NCBI RefSeq assembly: GCF_003313325.1
Contig: NZ_QMHQ01000001.1
Span: 558,001 to 622,000 of the forward strand
Direction: 5' to 3'
Origin: Pedobacter namyangjuensis
GTDB taxonomy: Bacteria; Bacteroidota; Bacteroidia; Sphingobacteriales; Sphingobacteriaceae
Length of the DNA stretch: 64,000 nt
Both the position numbers and the translations under genes were made by a program. How positions within the stretch are numbered: position 1 is the first letter of the stretch; each line of letters opens with the position of its first letter. The notes beneath the pieces were generated by a model that was given only the letters and a program-made list of their open reading frames with translations, had not been told where the DNA came from and made no database searches. Shown piece by piece: positions 25,513-32,775 of this stretch.

Positions 25513-26094
25513 ATGAGAAACTTTTTTATCCTCTTTGTAGTGTTAAGTATGCTTTTAGCCTGTACCGGCGATACTACCAACACACCAAAACCAAAGGGAT
25601 ATTTTAGGATTAATTTTCCGAAAAAAGCCTACCAGACTTACAATGCAGATTGCCCTTTTACGTTTGATTATCCTGTATATGCGCAAATAGTGCCAGATAA
25701 GGATAAAAATGCACAGCCTTGCTGGAATAATTTAAATTTTCCTTCGTTTAACGGTCAACTTCACCTCACATATTTTGGCAATTTTTCGTTAAAGGATTAT
25801 AATGACATGACCGAGTCTGCTCGCCTGTTAGCTATGAAACATACCATTAAAGCTAATGCAATAGACCAAAAGTTGATAAATTATCCAGATAAAAAAGTTT
25901 ATGGAATCTATTACTCCATCGAAGGAAATACAGCCTCTTCTGTGCAATTTTTTTTAACTGATAGTACCAAACACTATTTTAGGGGAGCTTTGTACTTTAA
26001 CGAACGTCCGCAATACGATTCTATACAACCAGTGGTAAAATTCATCAAAAAAGACATCGATAGAATGATCGAATCCTTTAGATGGAAAAATTAA
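25513..26094 (+). CDS. gldD: gliding motility lipoprotein GldD
   Basis: A 193-residue lipoprotein. The ATG at 25513 gives the signal peptide MRNFFILFVVLSMLLAC with Cys17 as the lipid site; a TTG at 25504 is less likely. The GldD family pattern is clear: PKGYFRINFPKKAYQTY, CPFTFDYPVYA, CWNNLNFPSFNGQLHLTYF and a C-terminal FIKKDIDRMIESFRW. GldD is needed for gliding in Flavobacterium; homologs persist in non-gliding relatives with a type IX secretion context. It probably shares a transcript with aroE. Confidence 0.92.
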   Translation: MRNFFILFVVLSMLLACTGDTTNTPKPKGYFRINFPKKAYQTYNADCPFTFDYPVYAQIVPDKDKNAQPCWNNLNFPSFNGQLHLTYFGNFSLKDYNDMTESARLLAMKHTIKANAIDQKLINYPDKKVYGIYYSIEGNTASSVQFFLTDSTKHYFRGALYFNERPQYDSIQPVVKFIKKDIDRMIESFRWKN

Positions 26095-26117
26095 TTGCGC
26101 ATAAATAAATTTGATTC

Positions 26118-26756
26118 ATGATTAGCTTAAAGAAATTCACCTTCAACCCATACCAAGAAAACACCTACGTTTTATTTGATGAAACTGGCGAATGCGTAAT
26201 TATTGATCCAGGAATGTACAATAGTAGCGAGCAAAACCAAATGGTTTCTTTTATAAAAGAGCATAACCTAAAACCAGTATTGCTGCTAAATACGCATTGC
26301 CATATAGACCATGTTTTGGGTAACAAATTTGTTTTTGACAATTGGTCGTTAAAGCCACAATTCCACAAGGGAGAGCTTTTCGTTTTACAATCGGTAGCAG
26401 GTTATGCACCACAAATGGGCATGCATTACGAGCTTTCGCCAGAGCCTGAAGTATTTTTGCCTGAAACCGGTACTGTAAGTTTTGGAAATAGCACCTTAAA
26501 TTTGGTTTTTGCTCCAGGCCATTCTCCAGCACACCTTTGCTTTTACGCAAGAGAAGAAAATTTTTTAATTGGTGGCGATGTTCTTTTTTACCAAAGCATT
26601 GGCAGAACAGATTTGCCTGGCGGAAATCATCAACAACTCATCAACAGCATTAAGCAGAATGTTTTTCAACTACCAGATGATTGTGAAGTATTTCCTGGTC
26701 ATGGCCCATCAACAACTATAGGTTTTGAAAAGATGAATAACCCTTTTTTGGTATAA
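26118..26756 (+). CDS. MBL-fold hydrolase, glyoxalase II-like
   Basis: A 212-residue metallo-beta-lactamase fold hydrolase. Metal ligands are visible in NTHCHIDHVLG (HxHxDH), FAPGHSPAHLC, IGGDVLFYQSIGRTD and FPGHGPSTT. The closing phrase FEKMNNPFL is common to the bacterial glyoxalase II-like group (YcbL type). The likely action is thioester hydrolysis, but the substrate is not certain. It lies 23 bases downstream of gldD on the same strand. Confidence 0.9.
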   Translation: MISLKKFTFNPYQENTYVLFDETGECVIIDPGMYNSSEQNQMVSFIKEHNLKPVLLLNTHCHIDHVLGNKFVFDNWSLKPQFHKGELFVLQSVAGYAPQMGMHYELSPEPEVFLPETGTVSFGNSTLNLVFAPGHSPAHLCFYAREENFLIGGDVLFYQSIGRTDLPGGNHQQLINSIKQNVFQLPDDCEVFPGHGPSTTIGFEKMNNPFLV

Positions 26757-26796
26757 ACCTTTAACGTTCTGCCTTTAATCCCTTAACCTTTTTCGC

Positions 26797-26804
26797 TATC
26801 TTTG
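26797..26804 (+). promoter_or_regulatory. -7 promoter box of LolE-like permease gene
   Basis: TATCTTTG matches TAnnTTTG and ends only four bases before the GTG start at 26809, so the transcript is predicted to be leaderless. Confidence 0.55.
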
Positions 26805-26808
26805 CGAT

Positions 26809-28044
26809 GTGAACACCGCTTTTTACATCGCCAAGAGGTATCTTTTTGCAAAGAAGTCTACCAATGCTATCAATATCATCTCGGCTATTTCTGTGCTGGG
26901 TGTTTTTGTAGGTAGCGCAGCCTTAATCATTATTTTGTCGGTTTTTAACGGGTTCGAAGAAACGGTACTTAAGATGTTTAATACCATTACGCCGCAAATT
27001 ATTATCCAACCGGCCAAAGGCAAAACATTTAATCCCGATACGGCATATTTCAAATCGCTTAAAACCAATAAAGACGTTTTTTCTTATACTGAGGTGCTAT
27101 CAGAGAATGCGTTGGTATGGTACAACGAAAAACAGGTGCCAGCGTTAATAAAAGGTGTAAGTAACGATTTTCTGAAAAATAAAAGTTTAGATACCGTAAT
27201 GGTTGATGGATTTTTTGTGTTGCAAAATGACAAAGGGCAACCAAATGCGGTAATAGGTTCTGCGTTGCAAGCCTACTTGGGCGTAAATGTTGCCGATCCA
27301 TTTTCGCAATTACAGATATATTCACCAAAAAAAGGTGTGCAAGCAAGTTCTATAAATCCTTTGGACGATTTTACGATAATGAATATTGCTCCATCCGGTG
27401 TTTTTGAAGTGCAACAAGAGTTTGACAACATAATGATTGTTCCTTTGCCATTTGCAAGAGAATTATTGGGCGAAGAAAAAAATATCTCAGCAATAGAAAT
27501 TAATGTAAATACTGGCGTTGATGCTGAGAAACTTAAAACTAAAATAGAGAATGAAATTGGCGAAAAATATATAGTTAAAAATCGCGTTCAGCAAAATCAA
27601 GCACTGTATAATGTTTTAGGTTCAGAAAAATGGATGGTGTACATTATCCTAACTTTTATTTTAATTATTGCAATTTTTAATATTATTGGCTCGCTAACTA
27701 TGTTGGTAATAGATAAACTAAAAGATATATCTATTTTAAACAGTTTGGGTGCGGGCAAAAAGTTAATACGCAGAATATTTTTGCTCGAAGGTATGATGAT
27801 AACCTTAACAGGTTGTATCTTTGGCCTACTAATTGGATTTGTTTTTTGTTTATTGCAGCAAAAGTTTGGCTGGTTTAAAATGGGAGAAACTAATTTATTG
27901 CTAAGTAATGCTTATCCTATAGCATTTAAATGGCAAGATTTTATACTTGTTTTTATAACGGTAAGTTTTTTCTCATTCATTGCCTCAACTTTGGCATCAA
28001 ATTTAAGCGTTAAGAATATAGACAAATTAAATCAAGACCTATAA
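26809..28044 (+). CDS. LolC/LolE-like ABC transporter permease
   Basis: A 411-residue inner-membrane permease of the FtsX/MacB/LolE type. The GTG start gives NTAFYIAKRYLFAKKSTNAIN, the usual N-terminus of the Bacteroidetes family. One membrane helix near residues 20-45 (SVLGVFVGSAALIIILSVFNGF) is followed by a large periplasmic domain (about 50-270) and three C-terminal helices containing LNSLGAGKKLIRRIFLLEG. It probably helps release lipoproteins toward the outer membrane. The ATPase LolD is not adjacent. Confidence 0.88.
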   Translation: MNTAFYIAKRYLFAKKSTNAINIISAISVLGVFVGSAALIIILSVFNGFEETVLKMFNTITPQIIIQPAKGKTFNPDTAYFKSLKTNKDVFSYTEVLSENALVWYNEKQVPALIKGVSNDFLKNKSLDTVMVDGFFVLQNDKGQPNAVIGSALQAYLGVNVADPFSQLQIYSPKKGVQASSINPLDDFTIMNIAPSGVFEVQQEFDNIMIVPLPFARELLGEEKNISAIEINVNTGVDAEKLKTKIENEIGEKYIVKNRVQQNQALYNVLGSEKWMVYIILTFILIIAIFNIIGSLTMLVIDKLKDISILNSLGAGKKLIRRIFLLEGMMITLTGCIFGLLIGFVFCLLQQKFGWFKMGETNLLLSNAYPIAFKWQDFILVFITVSFFSFIASTLASNLSVKNIDKLNQDL

Positions 28045-28049
28045 AACAC

Positions 28050-28427
28050 ATGAATACTTCTAAAATACTTATCGTTGTAGTGCTTGCTTTTGTGGCATCT
28101 TTTGTTGCTTGCCAAGGCGATAAAAAAGCTGGCGATAAAAAACCAGCTGTAGTTAAAGGACTTTATAGCTTTGGCCCCGAATTAAGGTCATTCATTGACT
28201 GCGAGGATAATAGCGAATATTGGGTTATAGACAGTGCAAAGACTTTAGAATTGGCTTATGTTAACTTAGGTTTTGAGAAACCTTACACCCCAGTTTATAT
28301 AGAAGCGGAGTGTAAATTTGTTAAATCTGATACCGCTTTGGTAACAGGGGACTATGATTCTACAATGGTAGTTACAAAATTGCTCAAAATTAGCAAGCAA
28401 ATTCCCGATGGGCCTTGCGCTCAGTAA
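28050..28427 (+). CDS. NlpE-like lipoprotein
   Basis: A 125-residue lipoprotein whose signal ends FVAC (Cys21). A Lys-rich linker (QGDKKAGDKKPAV) is followed by a small domain with GLYSFGPELRSFIDCEDN, YWVIDSAKTLELAY and PVYIEAECKFV, which resembles the OB-like C-terminal domain seen with NlpE proteins. Two further Cys residues are present. It begins 6 bases after the permease stop, so the two are probably co-transcribed. Its role is unknown. Confidence 0.75.
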   Translation: MNTSKILIVVVLAFVASFVACQGDKKAGDKKPAVVKGLYSFGPELRSFIDCEDNSEYWVIDSAKTLELAYVNLGFEKPYTPVYIEAECKFVKSDTALVTGDYDSTMVVTKLLKISKQIPDGPCAQ

Positions 28428-28448
28428 AATTTTGTAACTTTTAAGAAA

Positions 28449-29303
28449 TTATTTTTCTACATATAAATCCTGCTCGAAATTAGGAATGATCTGATTTTTT
28501 GTAGCGATTGTAAAAAGCGTATCTATTGCTTTTTTACCTTCAACACCCAAGTCTACCGAGTAGTTGTTTACATAAAGTTCTATGTGTTTATACATCACGG
28601 CCTCGTCCATAGCTTGTGCATGTTTGCGTATAAATTCAATTGCCGATTTAGGATTTTGAAACGCATACGCTACAGATTTTCTAACCAATCTATTTACTTT
28701 TTGCTGTATTTCTAAGGGCAGGTTTCTGTTTACTACAATTCCACCTAAAGGAATGGCACAATTGGTTAAGTCTTCCCAATAGCTTCCCAAATCCATCATT
28801 TTATGTAAGCCTTTTTCTTGATAAGTAAAACGATTCTCGTGTATGATTAATCCCAAATCTATTTCGTCGTTTAGCAAAGCATCTTCAATTTCAGAGAATA
28901 CTAACTCTTTTTTATCCCGCAGTTGCGGATAAGCCACACCCAATAAGAAATTGGCAGTAGTATATTTGCCGGGTATGCCTATTTTGAGGTTACAATTTTC
29001 TGCTTGCAGTTGCGAGCTAATTTTATCGAAATTTTCCTTTTTGCAAATCAACAGAGGGCCGACGCCAAAGCCTAGGGCGCTACCAGCGTTTAACAAAGCA
29101 TATTTTTCTACAACGTAAGCGAAAGCATGAAAGCTTAACTTTGTTATATCCAACTTGCCCCGCATTGCCTTTTGATTTAGGGTTTCAACATCGTCAAAAA
29201 ATACTTCGAAATCTAATCCCTCTGTATCTATTTTATGATGGATTAAAGCGTCGAAAATAAACGTGTCGTTAGGGCAAGGAGAAAAACCGAGTGTAAGTTT
29301 CAT
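28449..29303 (-). CDS. mqnD: 1,4-dihydroxy-6-naphthoate synthase
   Basis: A 284-residue protein of the futalosine menaquinone pathway, acting on cyclic dehypoxanthinylfutalosine. The N-terminus LTLGFSPCPNDTFIFDALI is diagnostic. GSALGFGVGPLLICK, IGIPGKYTTANFLL and FSEIEDALLNDEIDLGLIIHE follow the periplasmic-binding-protein-like fold of MqnA/MqnD. MqnD is favoured over MqnA by the SPCPNDT signature. Its likely partner mqnB lies upstream on the same strand. Confidence 0.93.
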   Translation of the reverse strand: MKLTLGFSPCPNDTFIFDALIHHKIDTEGLDFEVFFDDVETLNQKAMRGKLDITKLSFHAFAYVVEKYALLNAGSALGFGVGPLLICKKENFDKISSQLQAENCNLKIGIPGKYTTANFLLGVAYPQLRDKKELVFSEIEDALLNDEIDLGLIIHENRFTYQEKGLHKMMDLGSYWEDLTNCAIPLGGIVVNRNLPLEIQQKVNRLVRKSVAYAFQNPKSAIEFIRKHAQAMDEAVMYKHIELYVNNYSVDLGVEGKKAIDTLFTIATKNQIIPNFEQDLYVEK

Positions 29304-29307
29304 GGCA

Positions 29308-29315
29308 CAAAATTA
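29308..29315 (-). promoter_or_regulatory. -7 promoter box of mqnD
   Basis: On the minus strand TAATTTTG fits TAnnTTTG and ends four bases before the mqnD ATG, again predicting a leaderless or nearly leaderless message. Confidence 0.45.
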
Positions 29316-29414
29316 GGGTTTAAAAGCAACTAAAATTTATTTATACTGGTTTTTTACAATCTCATTAAACTCTTACTTTCAGAAAGCAATTGCAGGGCCT
29401 TTATTATCGTTGCT

Positions 29415-29563
29415 CGGGCTTTTCTCTACAATCTTTTTCGGCAATAAGCTAGCCATTTACAATGTAACCGGCTATACTTAACTTTTGCAGCTAGCAAGAA
29501 ATTTCTCCTCGCGAAGCGCTCGTTCGAAATCAGCAGCAAAAAAGGATTTTCGTTGCAATCCCG
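29415..29563. repeat. structured intergenic repeat, unit type 1
   Basis: CGGGCTTTTCTCTACAATC on the left and CGTTGCAATCCCG on the right match the outer arms of the element at 13952-14029. CGGG (29415-29418) can pair with CCCG (29560-29563). The interior is longer and different, so only the ends are conserved. Confidence 0.6.
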
Positions 29564-29801
29564 TTTACAGCACAATGTTTTGTAATCCTATTTAAGGTTG
29601 TATACATGCTTAAAAAAGTCCTGTGGGTAATCTTGCGAATAAAGTCAATGGCAATAAGTTAGCATAATTTCGAAATAGAAAACATCATTTATTCGCCTTG
29701 GCATATATTCATCATTATCGGTTTCAACTGACGGATTATTGTAGTTGATTTTTTGGCTTTAGCCACATTTGTTATTAGTTGTACAGCATGTTGTTTTTAA
29801 A

Positions 29802-29878
29802 CCCGCTTGCAGTGGAAATACTTTTTACCATTCCCTTTTAGGGAATTTAGAGGTAAAAAGATTGCAACGGAAAGCGGG
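29802..29878. repeat. structured intergenic repeat, unit type 2
   Basis: Three nested perfect stems: CCCGCTT (29802-29808) with AAGCGGG (29872-29878), CTTTTTACC (29821-29829) with GGTAAAAAG (29852-29860), and ATTCCCT (29830-29836) with AGGGAAT (29840-29846). The outer arms carry GCAGTGGAAAT and TTGCAACGGAAA, like 14112-14166. Confidence 0.7.
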
Positions 29879-29919
29879 GCTGCATTAACCGAAGAATTAC
29901 CGCAACTGCTTTTCAACTA

Positions 29920-30552
29920 TTAGGCTGTATTATTAGATAAATCGGTTATAAAACCAATTACCCAATCATTTAAATTTTTAATGGCCAAGGCAATTTCCCA
30001 AGCATCTCTATTTCTGGGTTCTACGTAATTAGATATGGCTCTTATTTGTAGGCAAGGAATATCGATTTGAGTGCAAGCGTAAAATACAGCGGCACCTTCC
30101 ATGCTCTCTGTTTGTGGGTTAAATTGCTTTATTACTTTATCAATAGAGGTTTGGTTGCCATGCACTTTGCTAACGGTAATGCCATTAACTGTTGGCAAGC
30201 CATCTAACCAGTACGTACTTTTGAACCTATTATTTCCAAAGCCCATTTCATTTATCGTGATGAAATTATCCTTATCCTCTGCGCCCAGTTCTGCTAAAAT
30301 ATCTTCGGTTATATTAACTATGCTTCCTAAAGGGATGTTTCTGTCGAAACTTCCGGCAATGCCCACGTTTAAAACAAGGTCGTATTGGTTAGTTAGCTTT
30401 TTCCCTAAACAAAAAGCGGTTGCTACCATGCCAACGCCAGTAATTAACACGTCAAAATTATCGGTGGCTACAAATGCCTCATTTTTTAGCTTAAAATGCT
30501 CAAATACGGTATTAATTTCTGCTTTAGTGGCTGCAACGAGCAATATTTTCAT
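29920..30552 (-). CDS. mqnB: futalosine hydrolase
   Basis: A 210-residue nucleoside phosphorylase-like hydrolase releasing hypoxanthine from futalosine in the alternative menaquinone pathway. Motifs are VLNVGIAGSFDRNIPLGSIV, DILAELGAED, ESMEGAAVFYACTQ and IRAISNYVEPRNRDAWEI, the last diagnostic of MqnB rather than MTA/SAH nucleosidase. It reads toward mqnD, with a long repeat-bearing spacer between. mqnA, mqnC and mqnE are not in the window. Confidence 0.92.
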   Translation of the reverse strand: MKILLVAATKAEINTVFEHFKLKNEAFVATDNFDVLITGVGMVATAFCLGKKLTNQYDLVLNVGIAGSFDRNIPLGSIVNITEDILAELGAEDKDNFITINEMGFGNNRFKSTYWLDGLPTVNGITVSKVHGNQTSIDKVIKQFNPQTESMEGAAVFYACTQIDIPCLQIRAISNYVEPRNRDAWEIALAIKNLNDWVIGFITDLSNNTA

Positions 30553-30638
30553 CGCCCTAAATTAAAGATTAAGATTGAGAAAATGTGTTTTTGACTTTTA
30601 GCTTCGTTGTTTACTCTTTCTGCTTGAACCTTAATCTG

Positions 30639-30646
30639 TATATTTG
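30639..30646 (+). promoter_or_regulatory. -7 promoter box of PTPS gene
   Basis: TATATTTG matches TAnnTTTG, 17 bases before the ATG at 30664. The -33 region is weak. Confidence 0.45.
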
Positions 30647-30663
30647 TTTTTTATTTATAGATA

Positions 30664-31074
30664 ATGATTTATATAACACGCAGAGAAAGTTTTAACGCTG
30701 CCCACAAATTGGCAAGAGAAGACTGGAGCTTAGATAAAAACACCGAAGTTTACGGTAAATGTGCCAATCCGAATTGGCACGGGCACAACTATCAATTATA
30801 TGTTACTGTTAAAGGCGAAGTAAATCCGGAAACAGGTTTTTTGGTAGATTTAAAATGGCTTAAACAGCTTATAAATGTAAACGTAATTGATAAGGTGGAC
30901 CATAAAAACTTAAATATTGACGTTGATTTTATGCAAGGAAAGCTAGCTTCTACAGAGAATTTAGCTATAGCCATTTGGGATATTTTAAAGCCATTAATTG
31001 CAGAAAGCGATGCGGAATTGCATAGTATTAAACTTTACGAAACCGAAAACAACTTTGTTGAGTATTTAGGTTAA
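30664..31074 (+). CDS. 6-pyruvoyltetrahydropterin synthase / QueD family
   Basis: A 136-residue T-fold enzyme. Zinc-binding histidines are in FNAAHKL and WHGHNY, and the catalytic Cys in GKCANPNWHGH. DHKNLN and the C-terminal ETENNFVEY complete the family pattern. It may make 6-pyruvoyl-tetrahydropterin or the queuosine precursor carboxy-tetrahydropterin. The next gene 12 bases downstream is folE, which supplies the dihydroneopterin triphosphate substrate for either reaction. No other que gene is adjacent. Confidence 0.9.
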   Translation: MIYITRRESFNAAHKLAREDWSLDKNTEVYGKCANPNWHGHNYQLYVTVKGEVNPETGFLVDLKWLKQLINVNVIDKVDHKNLNIDVDFMQGKLASTENLAIAIWDILKPLIAESDAELHSIKLYETENNFVEYLG

Positions 31075-31086
31075 GCATAAAAATAA

Positions 31087-31722
31087 ATGGAAAACGATAA
31101 ATACAACCATGACGACGAAGTTTTGGGCTACCAAAAAATTGATCGTTATGACGAACAGAAAATTAGTGCAGTTTCTGCACACTACAAAGATATTTTAGGC
31201 CAGCTAGGCGAAGATCCAGAGCGTGAGGGTTTGGTGAAAACACCAGAGCGTGTAGCTAAGGCTCTACAATATTTAACGCACGGTTACGACATTGATCCAG
31301 GCGAAATTCTACGCGGAGCGATGTTTAAGGAAGATTACAGCCAAATGGTTGTAGTTAAGGATATAGAGGTTTTTTCTATGTGCGAGCACCACATGCTTCC
31401 TTTTTTTGGTAAAGCACACATTGCTTATATTCCTAACGGCCATATCGTAGGCTTAAGTAAGATACCAAGAGTGGTTGATGCCTTTGCACGCCGTTTACAG
31501 GTACAAGAGCGTTTAACTAACGAGATTAGAGACTGTATACAAGATACACTAAAACCTGCTGGTGTTGCTGTGGTAATGGAATGTAAACACCTTTGCATGG
31601 CTATGCGTGGTGTGCAGAAACAAAACTCGGTTACTACAACCTCTGCGTTTACTGGCGGATTTTTGAACAATGATAAAACAAGAGCAGAATTTTTAAGGTT
31701 AATAACAGCAAATCTGCATTAA
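31087..31722 (+). CDS. folE: GTP cyclohydrolase I
   Basis: A 211-residue FolE that converts GTP to 7,8-dihydroneopterin triphosphate. The zinc and active-site motifs are [42 protein letters not shown] and [15 protein letters not shown] charged N-terminal extension of about 45 residues precedes the conserved part. It follows the PTPS-like gene as a probable two-gene operon. Confidence 0.96.
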   Translation: MENDKYNHDDEVLGYQKIDRYDEQKISAVSAHYKDILGQLGEDPEREGLVKTPERVAKALQYLTHGYDIDPGEILRGAMFKEDYSQMVVVKDIEVFSMCEHHMLPFFGKAHIAYIPNGHIVGLSKIPRVVDAFARRLQVQERLTNEIRDCIQDTLKPAGVAVVMECKHLCMAMRGVQKQNSVTTTSAFTGGFLNNDKTRAEFLRLITANLH

Positions 31723-31778
31723 AGTCAGTCCTTAAAGAGGATTTGGATAATTAAACAAATTTTAAAAAATATAAATAT

Positions 31779-31791
31779 TCCCCTTAGGGGA
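31779..31791. repeat. small palindrome upstream of fabD
   Basis: TCCCC (31779-31783) and GGGGA (31787-31791) flank TTA, and the stretch continues into TTAAGGAAT just before the fabD ATG at 31801. It resembles a short dispersed CCCCTTAGGGG element. No T run follows, so it is not a terminator. Confidence 0.4.
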
Positions 31792-31800
31792 TTAAGGAAT

Positions 31801-32682
31801 ATGAAAGCATATATATTTCCAGGACAAGGTGCTCAATTTGTAGGCATGGGTAAAGATTTATACGAAAACCCATTGGCGAAAGAACTTTTCGAAAAAGCGA
31901 ATGAAATTATCGGTTTCCGCATAAGCGATATTATGTTTGGTGGAACAGACGAGGAACTTAAACAAACTAATGTTACACAACCAGCTATCTTCTTGCATTC
32001 GGTTATTTTAGCAAAAGTATTACGCGATGATTTTAAGCCAGAAATGGTTGCGGGACATTCGTTAGGCGAGTTTTCTGCTTTAGTTGCTGCAAATGCACTT
32101 TCTTTTGAAGATGGGGTGAAATTGGTTATTGCTAGAGCAAATGCAATGCAAAAAGCTTGCGAATTGCAACCTTCTACTATGGCTGCGATTTTAGGATTAG
32201 CAGATGAAGTAGTTGAAGAGGTTTGTGCTGGTATAGACGCGGTTGTAGTACCGGCTAACTATAATTGCCCCGGTCAGTTAGTAATTTCTGGCAGTATAGA
32301 GGGAATTGACGAAGCTTGCGAAAAATTGACAGCTGCGGGCGCTAAAAGAGCTTTAAAATTAAATGTTGGTGGCGCTTTCCACTCGCCGTTAATGGAGCCT
32401 GCAAAAGTTGAGTTGCAAGCAGCTATTGAAGCTACAGCAATCCAAGCTCCGGTTTGCCCAATTTATCAAAATGTAAATGCACAGCCTACTTCAGATCCGG
32501 CTGTGATAAAGGCAAACTTAATTGCCCAGTTAACCGGTGCGGTTAGATGGACACAAACAGCTACTAATATGATTGCCGATGGAGCAAACGATTTTACAGA
32601 AGTTGGTCCGGGCAATGTATTACAAGGACTGGTAAAAAAAGTAAGTAGGGAAGTACAAACGAGTAGCGCAGTTGTTGCTTAG
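31801..32682 (+). CDS. fabD: malonyl-CoA:ACP transacylase
   Basis: A 293-residue acyltransferase loading malonate onto ACP for fatty acid synthesis. The sequence begins YIFPGQGAQFVGMGKDLYE. The nucleophile elbow is GHSLGEFSAL (Ser near 88), the substrate Arg is in VIARANAMQ, and the catalytic His is in VGGAFHSPLM near 197. The C-terminal FTEVGPGNVLQGLVKK is typical. The length is normal. No other fab gene is adjacent. Confidence 0.96.
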   Translation: MKAYIFPGQGAQFVGMGKDLYENPLAKELFEKANEIIGFRISDIMFGGTDEELKQTNVTQPAIFLHSVILAKVLRDDFKPEMVAGHSLGEFSALVAANALSFEDGVKLVIARANAMQKACELQPSTMAAILGLADEVVEEVCAGIDAVVVPANYNCPGQLVISGSIEGIDEACEKLTAAGAKRALKLNVGGAFHSPLMEPAKVELQAAIEATAIQAPVCPIYQNVNAQPTSDPAVIKANLIAQLTGAVRWTQTATNMIADGANDFTEVGPGNVLQGLVKKVSREVQTSSAVVA

Positions 32683-32709
32683 TTATTGTAAGATAGACTG
32701 AACTTAACG

Positions 32710-32732
32710 TGCCGTAAATTTTATTTACGGCA
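32710..32732. other. hairpin in fabD-histidine kinase spacer
   Basis: GCCGTAAA (32711-32718) and TTTACGGC (32724-32731), flanked by a further T-A pair, form a perfect stem with a five-base loop. No T run follows, so a terminator is not supported. It could be an operator or an RNA stem. Confidence 0.4.
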
Positions 32733-32775
32733 GTAAAAGATGCCGAAAAAAGCGGTAACCTCTAATTAAAAAAAT

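Larger units (their letters stand above)
29304..29919. other. 616-base non-coding gap between mqnD and mqnB
   Basis: No credible ORF on either strand. The gap holds two structured repeat units (29415-29563 and 29802-29878) separated by AT-rich sequence. It also contains the mqnD promoter at its left edge. Confidence 0.7.

Noticed and set aside
29304..29919. Considered as a broken gene or insertion sequence between mqnB and mqnD
   Set aside because: No transposase remnant, long ORF or terminal inverted repeats with duplicated targets were seen. The content fits structured intergenic repeats.
30101..30565. 154-codon ORF opposite mqnB
   Set aside because: Shadow frame; mqnB on the other strand carries clear family motifs.
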